NCBI GenBank assembly: GCA_903893625.1
Contig: CAITND010000069.1
Location: 1 to 41,012 of the forward strand
Length of the DNA stretch: 41,012 nt
Source of the DNA: an uncultured Oscillatoriales cyanobacterium
GTDB taxonomy: Bacteria > Cyanobacteriota > Cyanobacteriia > Cyanobacteriales > Microcoleaceae
Reading direction: 5' to 3'
In this document: positions 15,585-24,388 of the stretch, in pieces
Layout of the letters: each line of letters starts with the position of its first letter
Numbering within the stretch: position 1 is the stretch's first letter
Translations under genes and position numbers: made by a program
The notes under the pieces: generated by a model
What the model was told of the DNA's origin: nothing
Database searches by the model: none
Seen by the model: the letters and a program-made list of their open reading frames with translations, nothing else

Positions 15585-16577
15585 ATGTTCGATCCATTTT
15601 ATCTTTTTGACTGGTTGGCTACCCAGATTGTTACTCATCTCTTAGGTTTATCAATAGAATCCCATCTGGGAGCCAGCTTACATTTCTTCCTCTATGATGT
15701 CCCTAAAATCCTAACCTTGCTAATGGTAATTAGCTTTATTGTTGGGACATTTCAAAGCTTTTTAGAACCGGAGAAAGTGCGACGACTTTTAGAAGGGAAA
15801 CGGACATTAGGCGGGAATATATTGGCGGCTACAGTTGGGATTATTACGCCTTTTTGCTCCTGTTCTGCGGTTCCTTTGTTTATTGGGTTTTTGGAAGCTG
15901 GCGTTCCTCTAGGAGTGACATTTTCCTATCTGATTTCGGCACCGATGGTTAATGAAGTCGCTGTGGTGTTGCTGTGGGGATTATTTGGGTTAAAGGTAAC
16001 ACTATTGTATATCGGTTTTGGCGTGGGATTAGCGATCGCAGCCGGATATATTATCGGAGAACTAAAATTAGAAAAATGGGTTGAACCCTTTGTTTGGGAA
16101 CTCCAGAAATCCCGACAAGAATTATCTTCAGAGGATAACTTTGAGTCAGAATATTTAACCTGGAAACAACGATTCCAACAGGGATGGTTTCAGTCGAGTC
16201 AAATTGTCCAATCCGTTTGGCTTTATGTTGTCGTAGGAATTGCGATTGGTGCTATGATTCATGGCTATCTTCCCACAACTTTAATCATTCAAATAGCAGG
16301 AGTTGATAATCCCTTCGCTGTTCCCGTTGCTGTGATTTTGGGTGTACCTCTTTATGCGAATATTGCAGGGGTAATGCCAATTACCGAAGCGTTGGTTAAT
16401 AAAGGAATGCCACTCGGAACAGTATTAGCGTTTACAATGGCTGTAACGGCGCTTTCCCTTCCTGAAATAGTGATTCTGAGAAAGGTTCTTCGTCCTCAAC
16501 TTTTAGCTGTATTCATTAGTTTGATGACTTTGGGAATTATCAGTATCGGTTATTTATTTAATGCTCTGTTGGTTTAA
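15585..16577 (+). CDS. ArsP-type (DUF318) permease
   Basis: A 330-residue inner-membrane permease with about eight membrane segments in two similar halves. The hallmark TPFCSCSAVPLFIG (Cys91, Cys93) sits in the first half, followed by SAPMVNEVAV. The second half has GVPLYANIAGVMPI in the same structural place without the cysteines. Characterised ArsP members export trivalent organoarsenicals. Other family members have been linked to other metals, so the substrate here is open. AGAAGGA precedes the ATG. It lies in the MerR-controlled cassette between the CxxC protein and the BASS-like transporter. Confidence 0.87.
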   Translation: MFDPFYLFDWLATQIVTHLLGLSIESHLGASLHFFLYDVPKILTLLMVISFIVGTFQSFLEPEKVRRLLEGKRTLGGNILAATVGIITPFCSCSAVPLFIGFLEAGVPLGVTFSYLISAPMVNEVAVVLLWGLFGLKVTLLYIGFGVGLAIAAGYIIGELKLEKWVEPFVWELQKSRQELSSEDNFESEYLTWKQRFQQGWFQSSQIVQSVWLYVVVGIAIGAMIHGYLPTTLIIQIAGVDNPFAVPVAVILGVPLYANIAGVMPITEALVNKGMPLGTVLAFTMAVTALSLPEIVILRKVLRPQLLAVFISLMTLGIISIGYLFNALLV

Positions 16578-16607
16578 CTTAAAAAAGTGCTATCTATAGG
16601 GTGAGGA

Positions 16608-17513
16608 ATGACCACCCCAACCCCAAAAATAAAAAGTTATTTTTTTAAACCCATGCACCATCCTTTATTACTGATTTTCGTAAAAATTACCATTTTTTCT
16701 CTGATGTTAGCCATCGGGATCAATCTCTCTTTTGAGAAAATGCTCTCCTTCTGGCGCAAACCTGTTTTACTATTTCGTGCACTTCTAGCCGTTGTTGTGT
16801 TGGTTCCCCTAGTCGTTATTATCCTGCTAAAACTGTTTAATTTACCGCCAGGAGTAATGATAGGATTAGTTCTGCTAGCAGCATCTCCTGGCGCACCTCT
16901 GACCACAATGCGAGCGCAAATGGCTGGAGCTAGATTTCGTTACTCAGCCAGTCTTCAGCTAACCCTAGCTTTACTGGCGGTCTTTATTACTCCTATAACC
17001 TTAGCTATTTTCGCCATTTTGTTTAAAGGAATTCCAGAAAACACAACGATTTTAGAAGTCGCTAAACAAGTAACTATGGTACAATTTGTACCTGTTACTC
17101 TCGGTCTTTTGCTACAAAAATATGAGGCTAAATATGTAGATGTGATCGCTAAATTTTTAACTTTTATGTCGAATGGTTTGTTTTTTGTATTAGCCATATT
17201 ACTATGTGTATTGGGATTCCCTTTATTTTTGAAAGTTTGGGGATTACCAATGATTGCGATCGCTATTATGGTAATTGCTTCTCTCGGTATTGGACACGCT
17301 TTAGGGGGGCTAGATGATGATAAACGGTCAATTCTAGCGATTTCCTGTATTGCTCGTAATGTCGGTTTAGCCCTATTTATTGCTATTTTAAATAATGTAC
17401 AACAGCAGGTGATTCCGACGCTGATAGCTTATGTAATTTTGGGAGCCATTTTAGGTGTTCCCTACTCCATTTGGAATAAGCGCAAATTAGCTACATTACC
17501 CCCTGAAACCTAA
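16608..17513 (+). CDS. BASS-like (bile acid:sodium symporter superfamily) transporter
   Basis: A 301-residue protein with eight or nine membrane segments. LAIGINLSFEKMLSFWRKP and the late ARNVGLALFIAIL are typical of the bile acid/sodium symporter fold, which also includes the arsenite exporter Acr3. The Acr3 cysteine motif is not obvious. GGGTGAGGA lies immediately before the ATG. It is the third gene of the metal-responsive cassette, 30 bp after the ArsP-type permease and 6 bp before the DUF202 gene. The substrate is unknown; an organic or metalloid anion would fit the context. Confidence 0.75.
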   Translation: MTTPTPKIKSYFFKPMHHPLLLIFVKITIFSLMLAIGINLSFEKMLSFWRKPVLLFRALLAVVVLVPLVVIILLKLFNLPPGVMIGLVLLAASPGAPLTTMRAQMAGARFRYSASLQLTLALLAVFITPITLAIFAILFKGIPENTTILEVAKQVTMVQFVPVTLGLLLQKYEAKYVDVIAKFLTFMSNGLFFVLAILLCVLGFPLFLKVWGLPMIAIAIMVIASLGIGHALGGLDDDKRSILAISCIARNVGLALFIAILNNVQQQVIPTLIAYVILGAILGVPYSIWNKRKLATLPPET

Positions 17514-17519
17514 CCCATT

Positions 17520-17957
17520 ATGAGTCAGCCACCCGTTAATTCAGAAACCCCTAAACATCTTTCTAATGATGATTTAGCAGTAGATCGTACCGAACTCGCT
17601 AAATACCGCAGTCGAGCCGCCGCCGATCGCACCTTAATGGCTTGGATACGCACCTCCTTGTCATTGATTGGTTTTGGTTTTGGTATTCCCACCATCGTTA
17701 GAACAATTGAACAAACCCACCTTCATCCTAAGCTTGACCCCGTAAGATTTTCTGTTATCATTGGACTGTCTTTTATTGGTACAGGAATGGTAGGAATGGC
17801 TTTAGGATTAAGGGAACACCGTCGGTTACTTCAACAAATTCAAAGCGATCACTATACCTACGAAACCTCTTACAGTGCGGAAATTATCGGGGTTGCTTTG
17901 CTGGTCATTGGGTTCGTTAGTTTTATTGGGGTAATCGTTAAGTCCCTAATTTTTTAA
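17520..17957 (+). CDS. DUF202 (YidH-like) membrane protein
   Basis: A 145-residue protein whose core, DRTELAKYRSRAAADRTLMAWIRTSLSLIGFG, is the DUF202 signature. Three membrane segments follow (about 50-65, 78-98, 122-144). The family has no established function. It begins 6 bp after the BASS-like gene, so it is co-transcribed and probably coupled in translation. Confidence 0.85.
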   Translation: MSQPPVNSETPKHLSNDDLAVDRTELAKYRSRAAADRTLMAWIRTSLSLIGFGFGIPTIVRTIEQTHLHPKLDPVRFSVIIGLSFIGTGMVGMALGLREHRRLLQQIQSDHYTYETSYSAEIIGVALLVIGFVSFIGVIVKSLIF

Positions 17958-17995
17958 GGTTCTTTCGATATAACATAACAATTAAAAGTCATCAG

Positions 17996-19492
17996 ATGAA
18001 ATCAGCTTTAAGTTCTTGTTTCAGTATATTAACCGTTTTGGTCGCTGCGCCTGCGTGGGCGAGTGCTGTTAATCTGGATTCTAAGCCGACAGTATCCTCA
18101 GCTTTTTTAGAAGATCAGGGTCATTTTTTGATTAATTCTGATCGGCATTTTCCCCTCGGTCACTCTTCTGTTGAAATCAATCCGGTTTCCGTTGAAAAAA
18201 TTGCGATCGCTTCTTCTCCCTCACAACAATTAACTGAAAAAAATGCAGAAGATTATAAACTCTCTCAACTGAACTCAACCTTCTTAAATCCTAGCATTAA
18301 TGCTGCTGATTTGCAATCCTTCCAACAAAGAACAATTAATTATGCGATCGCTCCAGAAACAACTATTCCAACTCAACCTAATATTCAGGGAAATACACTC
18401 AGCCAAAACCCCAATAATATTGTCAATGAATTCTTAGCTGAAGATATACCGAATTCTACTCCAGATGCTTCAGCATCTGAACAAAAATCCAGATGGAGAT
18501 TTGAAGTTGAACCGATGTTATTTGTGCCTTTTAATATTCAGGGTTATGCTATTGTTGGAGAAGGTGCAAGTGTAAATCGAGTGGTTTTAGTTGACTTAAT
18601 TACGGCTGAAATTACCAATCGAATCTTAAATCAATTACCCAAAGATATAATTGAACAAACCGTTAATCGAGTCTTAGAACGTCTACCCTTTGATCGGAGT
18701 AATACTCGGTTAGAAGACCGCATTGCTCAAGGAGTGCGCGATCGCTTAAAACAACGGGGACAAGACCTAACAGCACGCTTAGAAACTCAAATTCGAGAAG
18801 GAGTACAAACAATAGTAAATCGAGTTCCTTACGGTCAAGTTCCGATTCAAGTTGATTTTAATTTGGGTATAGGAAAAATACTCGACCTTAATTTTACTAA
18901 ACTTTTACAGTTAGGAACTCGTTTAGAAGCATGGAATGGAGATATCGGATTAATCTTTCAGGGAGTATATACTGAAATCGGTTTAACGAATAAAGGTTCG
19001 CAAATTGATATTGATTTTAATACTCAATTATTAGTCGCAGAAGTCTTACTTGCATGGCATTTAGGAACCCTTCCCTTAACTACTGTTAAAGATACCTCAA
19101 AACCGAATCATGTCTATCCTTCCCTTGATTTTGAAGTCTATGGTGGGACTCGTTTTGGTTATCTCGATACGGATTTTAATTTTAATCCCGGCCCCAAAAT
19201 TAACTATCGACCCGATTGGTTTGATCCTTCCTTGGGAGCACAAATTACACTCAATTTAGCCGATAATCTTAAAATTACAACCCGAGGCGGAACCGCAATC
19301 ACAGGGGGAAGTGAAGCCCTAGCCAATTGGGATTTATTGGTAGCTTTAGATTGGCAAATATCGCGGGATTTAACCTTATCAACAGGCTATCGTTTATATC
19401 AATTAAAAGTCGAACAAGCCGGGAATATTGGCACCTCAACGGTTAAGATGACTGCACAAGGAATGCGTTTAGGATTAGCTTGGTCTTTCTAG
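17996..19492 (+). CDS. Secreted outer-membrane-barrel-like protein, unknown family
   Basis: A 498-residue protein with a Sec signal peptide (MKSALSSCFSILTVLVAAPAWA, cleavage near residue 23). A long disordered Ser/Asn/Gln-rich stretch runs to about 160. A basic/acidic helical segment follows (about 195-275, with repeats such as IVNRV and RLPFDRSNTRLEDR), then a C-terminal half of alternating strands ending in LGLAWSF. A terminal aromatic after alternating hydrophobics is the usual signal for outer-membrane barrel assembly. I do not recognise the family. It lies 38 bp after DUF202 on the same strand, so it could be the outer-membrane member of the MerR-controlled cassette. Confidence 0.7.
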   Translation: MKSALSSCFSILTVLVAAPAWASAVNLDSKPTVSSAFLEDQGHFLINSDRHFPLGHSSVEINPVSVEKIAIASSPSQQLTEKNAEDYKLSQLNSTFLNPSINAADLQSFQQRTINYAIAPETTIPTQPNIQGNTLSQNPNNIVNEFLAEDIPNSTPDASASEQKSRWRFEVEPMLFVPFNIQGYAIVGEGASVNRVVLVDLITAEITNRILNQLPKDIIEQTVNRVLERLPFDRSNTRLEDRIAQGVRDRLKQRGQDLTARLETQIREGVQTIVNRVPYGQVPIQVDFNLGIGKILDLNFTKLLQLGTRLEAWNGDIGLIFQGVYTEIGLTNKGSQIDIDFNTQLLVAEVLLAWHLGTLPLTTVKDTSKPNHVYPSLDFEVYGGTRFGYLDTDFNFNPGPKINYRPDWFDPSLGAQITLNLADNLKITTRGGTAITGGSEALANWDLLVALDWQISRDLTLSTGYRLYQLKVEQAGNIGTSTVKMTAQGMRLGLAWSF

Positions 19493-19532
19493 TTAGACAC
19501 AAACCCACTGAAACTGATTAAAGGTTTGGCTT

Positions 19533-19562
19533 ATGGATGGGAATTTTAAAATTTTAATCCAT
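19533..19562 (+). terminator. Hairpin after outer-membrane gene
   Basis: ATGGAT (19533-19538) pairs with ATCCAT (19557-19562), enclosing the self-complementary AATTTTAAAATT. It is a plausible end of the cassette transcript, though no strong T-run follows. Confidence 0.4.
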
Positions 19563-19658
19563 GCTTTCCCGTACTTAGGCAGACGGTTTGATATAATCAG
19601 AATATCCGATAACATCTTAAAACTGCTATAAAATGTAAAATAATACCTTAGATTTGCC

Positions 19659-20258
19659 ATGACTACCACCCAACTTAAATCCTTAAGTCTAGAATCTTTT
19701 CTTCAACAATATTATATTGATGAATCTCCTGCTTGGGAATATATTGATGGTAAAATCAGACAAAAACCTATGCCTCAAGGACAACATAGTAAACTACAAT
19801 ATAAATTCTGTGAAACGATTAACCAAATAGCAGAACCTTCTAAAATCGCTTATGCTTTACCGGAACTCCGTTGTACTTTTGGCGGGCGTTCCATTGTACC
19901 TGATATTGCTGTCTTTTTATGGAATAGAATACCCCTAACCCCAGAAGAAGAAATTGCTAATCAATTTGATTCTTTCCCTGACTGGACTATTGAGATTTTA
20001 TCACCCAATCAAAAACCAACAAAAGTCATCGATAATATTCTGCATTGTTTAGAATATGGTTGTAAATTGGGATGGTTAATTGATCCAGATGAACGATCAA
20101 TTTTTGTATTTCAACCCAATCAAATTTTGAAAAATTATAAGATTGATTCAGCAGAAAAGTTACCCATTTTAGAATCAATTGATATTAATTTAACGGTTTC
20201 TCAAATTTTTGGTTGGTTAAAACAGAAGCCGTTAATTGATGCACAGAAAAAGAATTAA
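19659..20258 (+). CDS. Uma2 family endonuclease-like protein, divergent type
   Basis: A 199-residue Uma2 protein from a different branch than the three near 3-4.7 kb. Motifs are WEYIDGKIRQKP, IVPDIAVFLW with the conserved Asp, and WTIEILSPNQKPTKVIDNI with the conserved Glu and a Lys. The C-terminal strands (LGWLIDPDERSIFVFQP) are typical. The DR of the DRxxK motif is replaced by a more divergent TKVID. Nuclease activity is predicted from the fold only. It is a lone gene before the sulfatase. Confidence 0.82.
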   Translation: MTTTQLKSLSLESFLQQYYIDESPAWEYIDGKIRQKPMPQGQHSKLQYKFCETINQIAEPSKIAYALPELRCTFGGRSIVPDIAVFLWNRIPLTPEEEIANQFDSFPDWTIEILSPNQKPTKVIDNILHCLEYGCKLGWLIDPDERSIFVFQPNQILKNYKIDSAEKLPILESIDINLTVSQIFGWLKQKPLIDAQKKN

Positions 20259-20454
20259 ATCTATCCGACTTAGGGAATATATTTGGGGTAATCATAGAAT
20301 ATTAATTTTTGTTATACACATTTTATCGATTGTGTCAATATATTAAGATTGCAAATTTCGTATAGCATTATTTCTAAAATCTTAGGATAATAATAGAAGC
20401 CCTGTAAAAAATTGGGTATTTATATCTTTTTTTGACTTTTAGGAGAAATAAAAA

Positions 20455-21957
20455 ATGACCGATAAAAAACCAAACATTGTCATCATTTGGGGTGATGATA
20501 TTGGTCAATCCAACCTCAGTTGTTATACTCACGGTTTAATGGGCTATAAAACCCCTAATATTGATCGCATTGCCAAAGAGGGGATGCTATTTACCGACTC
20601 CTACGCCGAGCAGAGTTGTACAGCCGGGCGATCGGCATTTATCACGGGTCAATGTGTTTTTCGCACGGGCTTGAGCAAAGTGGGGATGCCTGGAGCTAAT
20701 CTAGGAATGCGTGCTGAAGATCCGACTATTGCCGAGATGCTAAAGCCCTTGGGTTATGCTACGGGTCAATTTGGCAAAAACCACCTGGGCGACAAAGACG
20801 AAATGCTGCCCACCAACCACGGCTTCGACGAGTTTTTTGGTAATCTCTATCACCTAAATGCAGAAGAAGAACCCGAATTACGAGACTATCCCCCGGCTGC
20901 AGATTTTCCTAATTACAAGAAAAATTTTGGCCCGCGCGGTGTATTGGACTGCAAAGCCAACCCAGACGGGACTCAAACCATTGTCGATACGGGTGCGCTG
21001 ACGAAAAAGCGGATGGAAACCATTGATGATGAAGTGCTGGCCAAAGCCAAGGACTTCATTGATCGCCAGGTTAAGGCAGGTATTCCCTTCTTCCTCTGGT
21101 TTAATACGACCCACATGCACTTCCGTACCCATGCCAAGCCTGAGAGTTTAGGGCAGTCGGGACGCTGGCAGTCAGAATACCACGACGTTATGATTGACCA
21201 CGATAAGTGCGTTGGGGAATTACTCAATTATCTCGATGCCCTCGGGATCACAGATAATACGTTTGTCATGTATAGCACCGATAACGGCCCCCACATGAAT
21301 TCCTGGCCCGATGCCGGGATGACCCCTTTTCGGAGTGAAAAAAATACTAACTGGGAAGGCGCCTTCCGTGTACCCAAATTGGTGCGCTGGCCGGGTGTGA
21401 TTGAGCCTGGTAGTGTCTCGAATGAAATTGTTAGTCATCTGGACTGGTTGCCAACTTTTGTGGCGATGGCAGGTGATCCAGATATTAAGGAAAAACTACT
21501 CACAGGCTATCAGGCGGGCAATAAAACCTTCAAGGTACATCTTGATGGCTATAACCTTGTACCTTATCTCAAAGGCGATATGGAAAAAAGCCCACGCTTA
21601 GAATACTTTTACTTTAGTGATGATGGCGACCTGATGGCATTGCGTTATGACCACTGGAAAACGGTTTTCATGGAACAACGGGTAAAAGGCACTTGCCAAA
21701 TCTGGGCCGAACCTTTTGTCATTTTGCGAGTTCCAAAACTGTTTAATCTCCGCACCGATCCCTATGAGCGTGCTGATATTACCTCAAATACCTATTGGGA
21801 TTGGATGTTTGATCACATTCCTTTAGTATTGGCGGCACAGCCTCTAGTTGCCAAATTCATCGCCACCTTCCAAGAGTTTCCCCCACGCCAAAAAGCAGCC
21901 AGTTTTACTGTTGATCAGGTGATGGAGAAAATTACCTCTGGTATTGCCAGTCGTTAA
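20455..21957 (+). CDS. Arylsulfatase-type sulfatase (formylglycine class)
   Basis: A 500-residue sulfatase. The N-terminal metal site IIWGDDIG (Asp14, Asp15) and the modification motif SCTAGRSAF (C-x-A-x-R, Cys55 to be converted to formylglycine) are followed by GKNHLGD, the HMHF region and YSTDNGPH with the distal metal ligands. There is no signal peptide, so it should be cytosolic unless the start is misjudged. GGAG lies 10 nt before the ATG. Its sequence is visibly richer in G+C than its neighbours, uses codons such as GCC/GGC/CTG more often, and has no GCGATCGC. This suggests transfer. No formylglycine-generating enzyme gene is in the window. Confidence 0.9.
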   Translation: MTDKKPNIVIIWGDDIGQSNLSCYTHGLMGYKTPNIDRIAKEGMLFTDSYAEQSCTAGRSAFITGQCVFRTGLSKVGMPGANLGMRAEDPTIAEMLKPLGYATGQFGKNHLGDKDEMLPTNHGFDEFFGNLYHLNAEEEPELRDYPPAADFPNYKKNFGPRGVLDCKANPDGTQTIVDTGALTKKRMETIDDEVLAKAKDFIDRQVKAGIPFFLWFNTTHMHFRTHAKPESLGQSGRWQSEYHDVMIDHDKCVGELLNYLDALGITDNTFVMYSTDNGPHMNSWPDAGMTPFRSEKNTNWEGAFRVPKLVRWPGVIEPGSVSNEIVSHLDWLPTFVAMAGDPDIKEKLLTGYQAGNKTFKVHLDGYNLVPYLKGDMEKSPRLEYFYFSDDGDLMALRYDHWKTVFMEQRVKGTCQIWAEPFVILRVPKLFNLRTDPYERADITSNTYWDWMFDHIPLVLAAQPLVAKFIATFQEFPPRQKAASFTVDQVMEKITSGIASR

Positions 21958-21984
21958 TTGTTGTTAAGTTCTTGTATTAAACTG

Positions 21985-22025
21985 AGGGAAAGGTAATCTA
22001 TTGTTTTTAGTAAGTACCTTTCCCT
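21985..22025 (+). terminator. Terminator after sulfatase
   Basis: AGGGAAAGGTA (21985-21995) and TACCTTTCCCT (22015-22025) form a perfect 11-bp stem around a 19-nt loop. TTAATTT follows. It lies 28 bp past the sulfatase stop. Confidence 0.6.
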
Positions 22026-22108
22026 TTAATTTAAGAAGAAATAGTAATTCCCTTATCCCTAGAAATATCCCTAGAAACTTGTTTAACTAAGATTGAGGAT
22101 TTAGTTCT

Positions 22109-22228
22109 TTGGTAACTGCTTTTATTGAACCCATTTTGATTGTTACTGGGTTGCTGACTATGGGAGCGATCGCACTATTTTTGCTCCCTCAATCTGGACT
22201 AAAACTCCTGCTGGGGTGCGAATATCAT
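22109..22228 (+). pseudogene. Possible truncated small membrane protein
   Basis: A TTG-started frame reads as a hydrophobic stretch (FIEPILIVTGLLTMGAIALFLLP, broken here at 20: IEPILIVTGLLTMGAIALFL), then runs into the antisense of the META gene. It could be the start of a membrane protein gene cut off by the arrival of the convergent gene, or chance. There is no clear ribosome binding site. Only the first 30 or so codons look protein-like. Confidence 0.2.
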
Positions 22229-22633
22229 GACTCCAGATCCTTGATCGGTTTTATAGGTAATTTGCAATTGACCTTCAGAATTAATCGTATAGGTTTGTGA
22301 GGCTTGTAAAGCCGAGAGAAATTGATCTTCTTGCTTCATAATTTCTTCAGGACAAGCCATTTGAGTTCTCCCTGCTACACCAAATTTTAATTGTTCATCC
22401 TCCAGGGTGTAGGATGCAAAGTAACGGTTGCAACCGGATGAACCACTAATTTGATCTTCTTGAAAGTTCAAGCTGATTTCTGTTTGATCTAACACGGTTT
22501 GGGGAGATTTTTCATTACCCCAGGAGAGTAATTTCCAATTGGTTCCACTGATAGGATCAGAAGCCATAGATGGGTTAATCATAGACAAAATCGATAGACT
22601 GGCAATGGATAGGGATAGAAGTAGTTTTTTCAT
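22199..22633 (-). CDS. META-domain (HslJ-like) secreted protein
   Basis: A 144-residue protein with a Sec signal peptide (MKKLLLSLSIASLSILSMINPSMA, cut near 25), followed by one META domain. GTNWKLLSW opens it, SGSSGCNRYFASY is the family core, and RTQMACPEEIMKQEDQFLSAL follows. Cys residues in GCNRYF and MACPEE may form a disulfide. HslJ of E. coli is associated with novobiocin resistance, but the function is generally unknown. It starts two bases after the stop of the solute-binding protein gene, so the two form an operon. Confidence 0.88.
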   Translation of the reverse strand: MKKLLLSLSIASLSILSMINPSMASDPISGTNWKLLSWGNEKSPQTVLDQTEISLNFQEDQISGSSGCNRYFASYTLEDEQLKFGVAGRTQMACPEEIMKQEDQFLSALQASQTYTINSEGQLQITYKTDQGSGVMIFAPQQEF

Positions 22634-22635
22634 GG

Positions 22636-24312
22636 CTATGAATTTGAGTTTTTAATTGTCCACAAGGGGAGTTGCTGAGTTAATTGTAAACGAATATTTT
22701 CAATCCCATTTTTAGCAAAAACAAAGGTTTTATCTTGCCAAAGAGGAATATAAGGAACATCTTCCGCGATCAGTTTTTGAATTTCATCAAAAATCAATTT
22801 CCGAGTTTGCGGATCTTGTTCTTGACGTTCTTGAGCAATCAATTTGTTCATGCGATCGCTATAATAAAAAGAACCCTGATATTGACTAGATCCTTTTTCA
22901 CATCCGGTTTCCACCGAACCTTTGCTACATTCTAAAAACGGTTGAATATAGTTATCTGCATCGAGAAAATCCGCATACCAATCTAAAACAAAAGTCGGAT
23001 AAATCCCCTCCTCTAAATATTTAAAGGCTGTTGTCGATTCTACACTATTGAGTTGTAAGTCCAGTAACCCTCCTAAATCTCTTTCTGCTAAAGCTTTTAA
23101 GGTTAATCCTAAAAACCCTTTATTAGAAGAATTAGACGCATACCAAAGCTCAACAGTTGCCGGATTTTCTGGGGTATATCCAGCTTGAGTTAACAGTTGT
23201 TTGGCTTTTTCAATATTACCATCGCCATATTTTAAATTAAAAATGGGTTGATAATCGGTAAAAGTCGTGGGAATTAAACTATACAGTTTTTCCCCTTGAT
23301 TTTGTAACACCCGTTCATTAATTACAGCACGATTAATTAATGCCGCGAGTGCTTGTCTAACTTCTTTGCGATTTAAAGGTTCAGATTTAACATTAAGCAG
23401 CAAATAATTAATAGTATTTCCATTCGCTGATATTTCTTGCCAATCTCCTTTTTTTGCTCCTTTCTGTAAACTCGAAATTTGATCAGGATTTAAGGATAAA
23501 TAAGCAACGTCAATGCTGCCACTGCGAAAGGAATTAAATAAATTAGAAGAACTCGAAAACCGTTGAATATCAATTCCAGTATTAGCAGGTTTTTCTCCCC
23601 AATAGTTTTCAAACGCATCTAAACGAATTACATCAATCCCAAAAGATTTTAATTTATATGGCCCGGTTCCTACAAATTCATTGGGTTTAAATTTGCCTTC
23701 TCCGATTTCATAAAATTGGGGAGAAACGGCTGTAATTCCTGAAAAAGCTAAGAGGGAAGGAAAGGCAGAAAAAGGTTTTTTCAGTTTAATGGTTAATTCA
23801 TAGTCTCCCGTTGCTTGAACTGTATCAACAGCATCTGCTAATAAGGAGGAGGGAGAACCTGCATTCTGAATAAATCGTTTGATAGAAAATTCCATTGCTG
23901 CGGCATTAAAGGCGGTTCCATCATGAAATGTAACCCCTTCTCGGATGGGAATTGTATAGGTTAATCCATCGGAACTAACTGTTGGTAAAGCGGTGGCTAA
24001 TCTGGGGACAAGTTTATTAGTTCCTAGTTCATAATCATAGAGGCGATCTCCTAAATTATACAGGATATTTCCTGACATTAATTCATAGGCATCAGCCGGA
24101 TCAAGAGTTCGAGGTTTTAAGGTGGTTCCGATGGTAATTCGTCCGTTATTTGAGGAAGATGAAGAAGACTGATTACTCGGTTGATGGGGAGTACAACTGA
24201 TCAGAATTAAACAACAGAAGCAAAATAAACTGACCCATTGTATCAGAAATTTTTGGGAAGAAGGATGCAGGTTTTGGAATCGATTCCACAAATTTTGGGG
24301 TTGCTTAACCAT
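22636..24312 (-). CDS. ABC transporter solute-binding lipoprotein, family 5
   Basis: A 558-residue family-5 (DppA/OppA/NikA type) binding protein. The N-terminus has a hydrophobic stretch ending in the lipobox LISC (Cys40), then a Ser/Asn-rich tether. Family signatures are ITIGTTLKPRTLDPADAYE, PIREGVTFHDGTAFNAAAMEFSIKR (read in two parts) and a C-terminal LIFDEIQKLIAEDVPYIPLW. It binds peptides, nickel chelates or similar ligands in the periplasm by family. No permease or ATPase gene is adjacent, so it must use components from elsewhere. The META gene follows after 2 bp; the HlyD-like adaptor lies 76 bp upstream on the same strand. Confidence 0.9.
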   Translation of the reverse strand: MVKQPQNLWNRFQNLHPSSQKFLIQWVSLFCFCCLILISCTPHQPSNQSSSSSSNNGRITIGTTLKPRTLDPADAYELMSGNILYNLGDRLYDYELGTNKLVPRLATALPTVSSDGLTYTIPIREGVTFHDGTAFNAAAMEFSIKRFIQNAGSPSSLLADAVDTVQATGDYELTIKLKKPFSAFPSLLAFSGITAVSPQFYEIGEGKFKPNEFVGTGPYKLKSFGIDVIRLDAFENYWGEKPANTGIDIQRFSSSSNLFNSFRSGSIDVAYLSLNPDQISSLQKGAKKGDWQEISANGNTINYLLLNVKSEPLNRKEVRQALAALINRAVINERVLQNQGEKLYSLIPTTFTDYQPIFNLKYGDGNIEKAKQLLTQAGYTPENPATVELWYASNSSNKGFLGLTLKALAERDLGGLLDLQLNSVESTTAFKYLEEGIYPTFVLDWYADFLDADNYIQPFLECSKGSVETGCEKGSSQYQGSFYYSDRMNKLIAQERQEQDPQTRKLIFDEIQKLIAEDVPYIPLWQDKTFVFAKNGIENIRLQLTQQLPLWTIKNSNS

Positions 24313-24388
24313 CGGATCTCAATATTCAGGATTAATCTAAACGTTTAATCATAGCATTTCTTGGCTAACTCTTCCTGGGAAAGTTGAG

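Noticed and set aside
16608-17513. Acr3 arsenite exporter
   Set aside because: The fold is related, but the conserved Acr3 cysteine motif is not seen and the protein fits the wider BASS group better.
20878-21438. Antisense frames within the sulfatase gene
   Set aside because: The G+C-rich sulfatase leaves long frames on the other strand; none shows a domain or start signal.
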